6,616 bases of DNA. It comes from JAWLBW01 sp041687475 (GTDB lineage: Bacteria; J088; JAWLBW01). Both the position numbers and the translations under genes were made by a program. The stretch covers positions 1 to 6,616 of the forward strand of contig JAWLBW010000269.1 in the NCBI GenBank assembly GCA_041687475.1. The letters are read 5' to 3'. The notes beneath the pieces were generated by a model, which saw only the letters and a list, made by a program, of their open reading frames with translations, had not been told where the DNA came from and made no database searches. Every line of letters starts with the position of its first letter. Within the stretch, counting starts at the first letter, position 1. This document shows positions 4,933-6,616 of the stretch, piece after piece.

Positions 4933-4992
4933 CTAGGGGTTCACAACACGGAATTCATTCACGTTTTCAATTTCTTCCGGTAAAAGGCGCTC

Positions 4993-6616
4993 ATGGCACG
5001 TGTTGTCGGTATCGACCTGGGAACGACGTACTCCTGCGTGGCGATTGTCGAAAATGGCAAGCCGCAGGTAATTCCGTCGCGACATGGCGAAAGCACCATT
5101 CCCTCCATCGTGGCACACGACAATAAGGGAAACCGGCTTGTCGGCACGGCTGCGAAGCGCCAGAGTGTGACCAATCCGAAGGATACGGTCTACGGCGCCA
5201 AGCGTCTGATGGGGCGTACCTACGGCACCTCGACCGTCGACCAGATCAAGTCGCACTTCAGCTACAACATCATCGAAGGTACCGGTCACGAAGCAGCCAT
5301 TGAGATCGCGGGGCAGCACTACGAGCTGACCGACATCTCGGCGCAGATTCTTGAAGAAATCAAGAACGTTGCCCAGGACTACCTTGACGAGAAGGTGGCG
5401 CAGGCGGTCATTTCGGTGCCCGCCTACTTCAACAACAAGCAGCGCGAAGCGGTGCGCCGCGCCGGCGAGCTCGCCGGCCTGCAGGTGTTGCGCATCATCA
5501 ACGAGCCCACGGCCGCCGCGCTTGCCTACGGCTTCGGCAAGAAGCTCAAGGAAAAGATTCTCATTTACGATCTTGGGGGCGGCACCTTCGACGTGACCGT
5601 GCTCGAGCTGTTCGAAGACGTCTATGAAGTCATTGCCACCGGCGGCGACGGCTTCCTGGGCGGGCTCGATTTCGATGAGTACCTGAGCCGCTACATCATT
5701 GAGGAATTCAAAAAGATAGAGGGCATCGATCTCGCGGCCGACAAGCTGGCCGTTCAGCGCGTGCGCGATGCCGCCGAAAAGGCCAAGCGCGACCTGTCGA
5801 ATGCGTCCGAGACCTTGGTCGCATTGCCCTTCATCACCATGATCGACGGCCAGGCCAAGAACCTGAACGTCAAGCTCACCCGGCAGAAGTTCGACGAGAT
5901 TACGAAGCCGCTGGTCGATCGAACCTTCGAAATTCTCGAGCAGACGCTGGGCGAGGCCAAGCTCAAATCGAGCGATATCAACGATGTCGTGCTCGTCGGT
6001 GGCTCGACGCGCATTCCGTCGGTGCGCCAGCGTGTCGAATCCTTTTTCGGCAAGCCGCCGCAGAAGGGCGTTCACCCCGATGAAGTCGTCGCTCTGGGCG
6101 CGGCCATTCTGGCGCACGCCCTTGAGAGCGGCGATAACCCCGTGACGCTGGTCGACGTGGTGCCCGCCAGCATTGGCGTGGCCATGGCGGGGGGGCGATT
6201 CAAGAAGATTATCGAGAAGAACACGGCCATTCCCTGCGAACGTACGCTTACGCTTGCCACAAGCCGTGACAACCAGCCCGCCATGCGCATTCGGGTCTTT
6301 CAGGGTGAAGACGCCAACGTCATGGCGAACGAAATGCTGGGCGAGTTCGTGTTTTCGGGACTGCGGCAGGGGCCCAAGGGCTCGGTCAAAATCGAGATTC
6401 GCTTCAAGCTCAACAACGAGTGCATTCTCGACGTGTCGGCCCGCGATCCCGATACGGGCGCCGAGACGACGCGCAGCTTCAATACCGCTACCGCGGCCGC
6501 CCTTGAAACCTACCGCGCCGACAAGGTCGTCAATACGCCGCCGCAGACGGCCGCGGCCCCCAGGCCGCAGCAACCGCAGCCGGTGAATGCCGGCGGTGTC
6601 GGGGTGGCGTCGCGAC
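4993..6616 (+). CDS. dnaK: DnaK/Hsp70-family chaperone (3'-truncated by window edge)
   Basis: This is an ATP-dependent chaperone that binds and releases unfolded hydrophobic segments, normally with a J-protein and GrpE. 541 residues are visible, with no stop before the edge. The nucleotide-binding domain is complete: phosphate-1 GIDLGTTYSCVA (6-17), Lys70 in VYGAKRLMG, connect-1 INEPTAAALAYGFG (169-182), phosphate-2 DLGGGTFDV (193-201) and adenosine motif VVLVGGSTRIPSV (332-344). The interdomain linker is diverged: VTLVDVVP (384-391) where DnaK has VLLLDVTP. The substrate-binding beta domain is recognisable (RNQP-like DNQPAMRIRVFQGED 426-440; ILDVSARDPDTG 478-489). After residue 512, where the helical lid should form, the sequence becomes Pro/Gln/Ala-rich (TPPQTAAAPRPQQPQP). 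It may therefore be a paralogous Hsp70 with a different C-terminal module rather than the housekeeping DnaK; the symbol marks the family. ATG 4993 follows AAAAGG (4982-4987) by 5 bases. grpE and dnaJ are not in view. Confidence 0.92.
   Translation, partial: MARVVGIDLGTTYSCVAIVENGKPQVIPSRHGESTIPSIVAHDNKGNRLVGTAAKRQSVTNPKDTVYGAKRLMGRTYGTSTVDQIKSHFSYNIIEGTGHEAAIEIAGQHYELTDISAQILEEIKNVAQDYLDEKVAQAVISVPAYFNNKQREAVRRAGELAGLQVLRIINEPTAAALAYGFGKKLKEKILIYDLGGGTFDVTVLELFEDVYEVIATGGDGFLGGLDFDEYLSRYIIEEFKKIEGIDLAADKLAVQRVRDAAEKAKRDLSNASETLVALPFITMIDGQAKNLNVKLTRQKFDEITKPLVDRTFEILEQTLGEAKLKSSDINDVVLVGGSTRIPSVRQRVESFFGKPPQKGVHPDEVVALGAAILAHALESGDNPVTLVDVVPASIGVAMAGGRFKKIIEKNTAIPCERTLTLATSRDNQPAMRIRVFQGEDANVMANEMLGEFVFSGLRQGPKGSVKIEIRFKLNNECILDVSARDPDTGAETTRSFNTATAAALETYRADKVVNTPPQTAAAPRPQQPQPVNAGGVGVASR

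Larger units (their letters stand above)
4646..4992 (+). other. Non-coding interval between the CpXC gene and the Hsp70 gene
   Basis: This 347-bp stretch has no convincing gene. Its left end carries three short palindromes (4648-4662, 4675-4686, 4702-4711). In the middle, a weak stem closed by a GAAA tetraloop (AAAGGTC 4798-4804 with GACTTTT 4809-4815), ending in T residues, could terminate the CpXC transcript. The right end carries the candidate chaperone promoter and leader. No CIRCE-type HrcA operator (TTAGCACTC-N9-GAGTGCTAA) is present. Confidence 0.6.

Noticed and set aside
4695..5126. A + strand frame starting ATG at 4695 (143 codons)
   Set aside because: It overlaps the start of the Hsp70 gene by over 130 bp, has no clear Shine-Dalgarno site, crosses the candidate promoter, and its translation has no recognisable domain.
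4933..6573. A 546-codon open frame on the - strand opposite the Hsp70 gene
   Set aside because: It is in exact codon register with the sense frame, the well-known artefact of long antisense frames opposite dnaK in GC-rich genomes. The sense strand has unambiguous Hsp70 motifs throughout.

Overview
This 6.6-kb, GC-rich window (roughly 58-60% G+C by eye) is an ordinary bacterial chromosomal segment in which every supported gene lies on the + strand. No mobile element, CRISPR array, rRNA or prophage signal is visible. The lineage cannot be fixed without a search. A TatT-family lipoprotein, a CpXC-family zinc protein, a C+ (zinc-binding) ribosomal protein S18 and an Hsp70 with a diverged C-terminal part together suggest a 'deltaproteobacterial' lineage in the broad sense (Myxococcota/Bradymonadota-like). 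That is a low-confidence inference.

Layout: (1) 2-1138, clpX without its N-terminus, closed by a textbook terminator. (2) 1194-1600, a strong sigma70-type promoter driving tatA and, with no visible terminator between them, an elongator-type tRNA-Met(CAU); a second terminator follows. (3) 1624-2611, a promoter and a TatT-like lipoprotein with no TRAP-transporter genes beside it. (4) 2669-4020, a compact ribosomal-protein operon rpsF-rpsR-rplI (S6, S18, L9) with its own promoter, a structured leader of about 85 nt and a strong 10-bp terminator. (5) 4217-4645, a CpXC-type zinc-knuckle protein. (6) 4646-4992, a 347-bp non-coding stretch with three evenly spaced palindromes and a candidate promoter. 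(7) 4993-6616, a DnaK/Hsp70-family chaperone that runs off the right edge.

The genes fall into separate transcription units. Protein quality control frames the window: the ClpX unfoldase on the left and an Hsp70 on the right. Protein export (TatA) and translation (tRNA-Met, S6/S18/L9) lie between. The most interesting signal is the rpsF leader. It holds two hairpins that share the 8-mer TGGAACCG, and the second encloses the Shine-Dalgarno sequence and ends just before the start codon. This looks like a possibly duplicated S6:S18 autoregulatory site. I found no convincing new multi-gene system.
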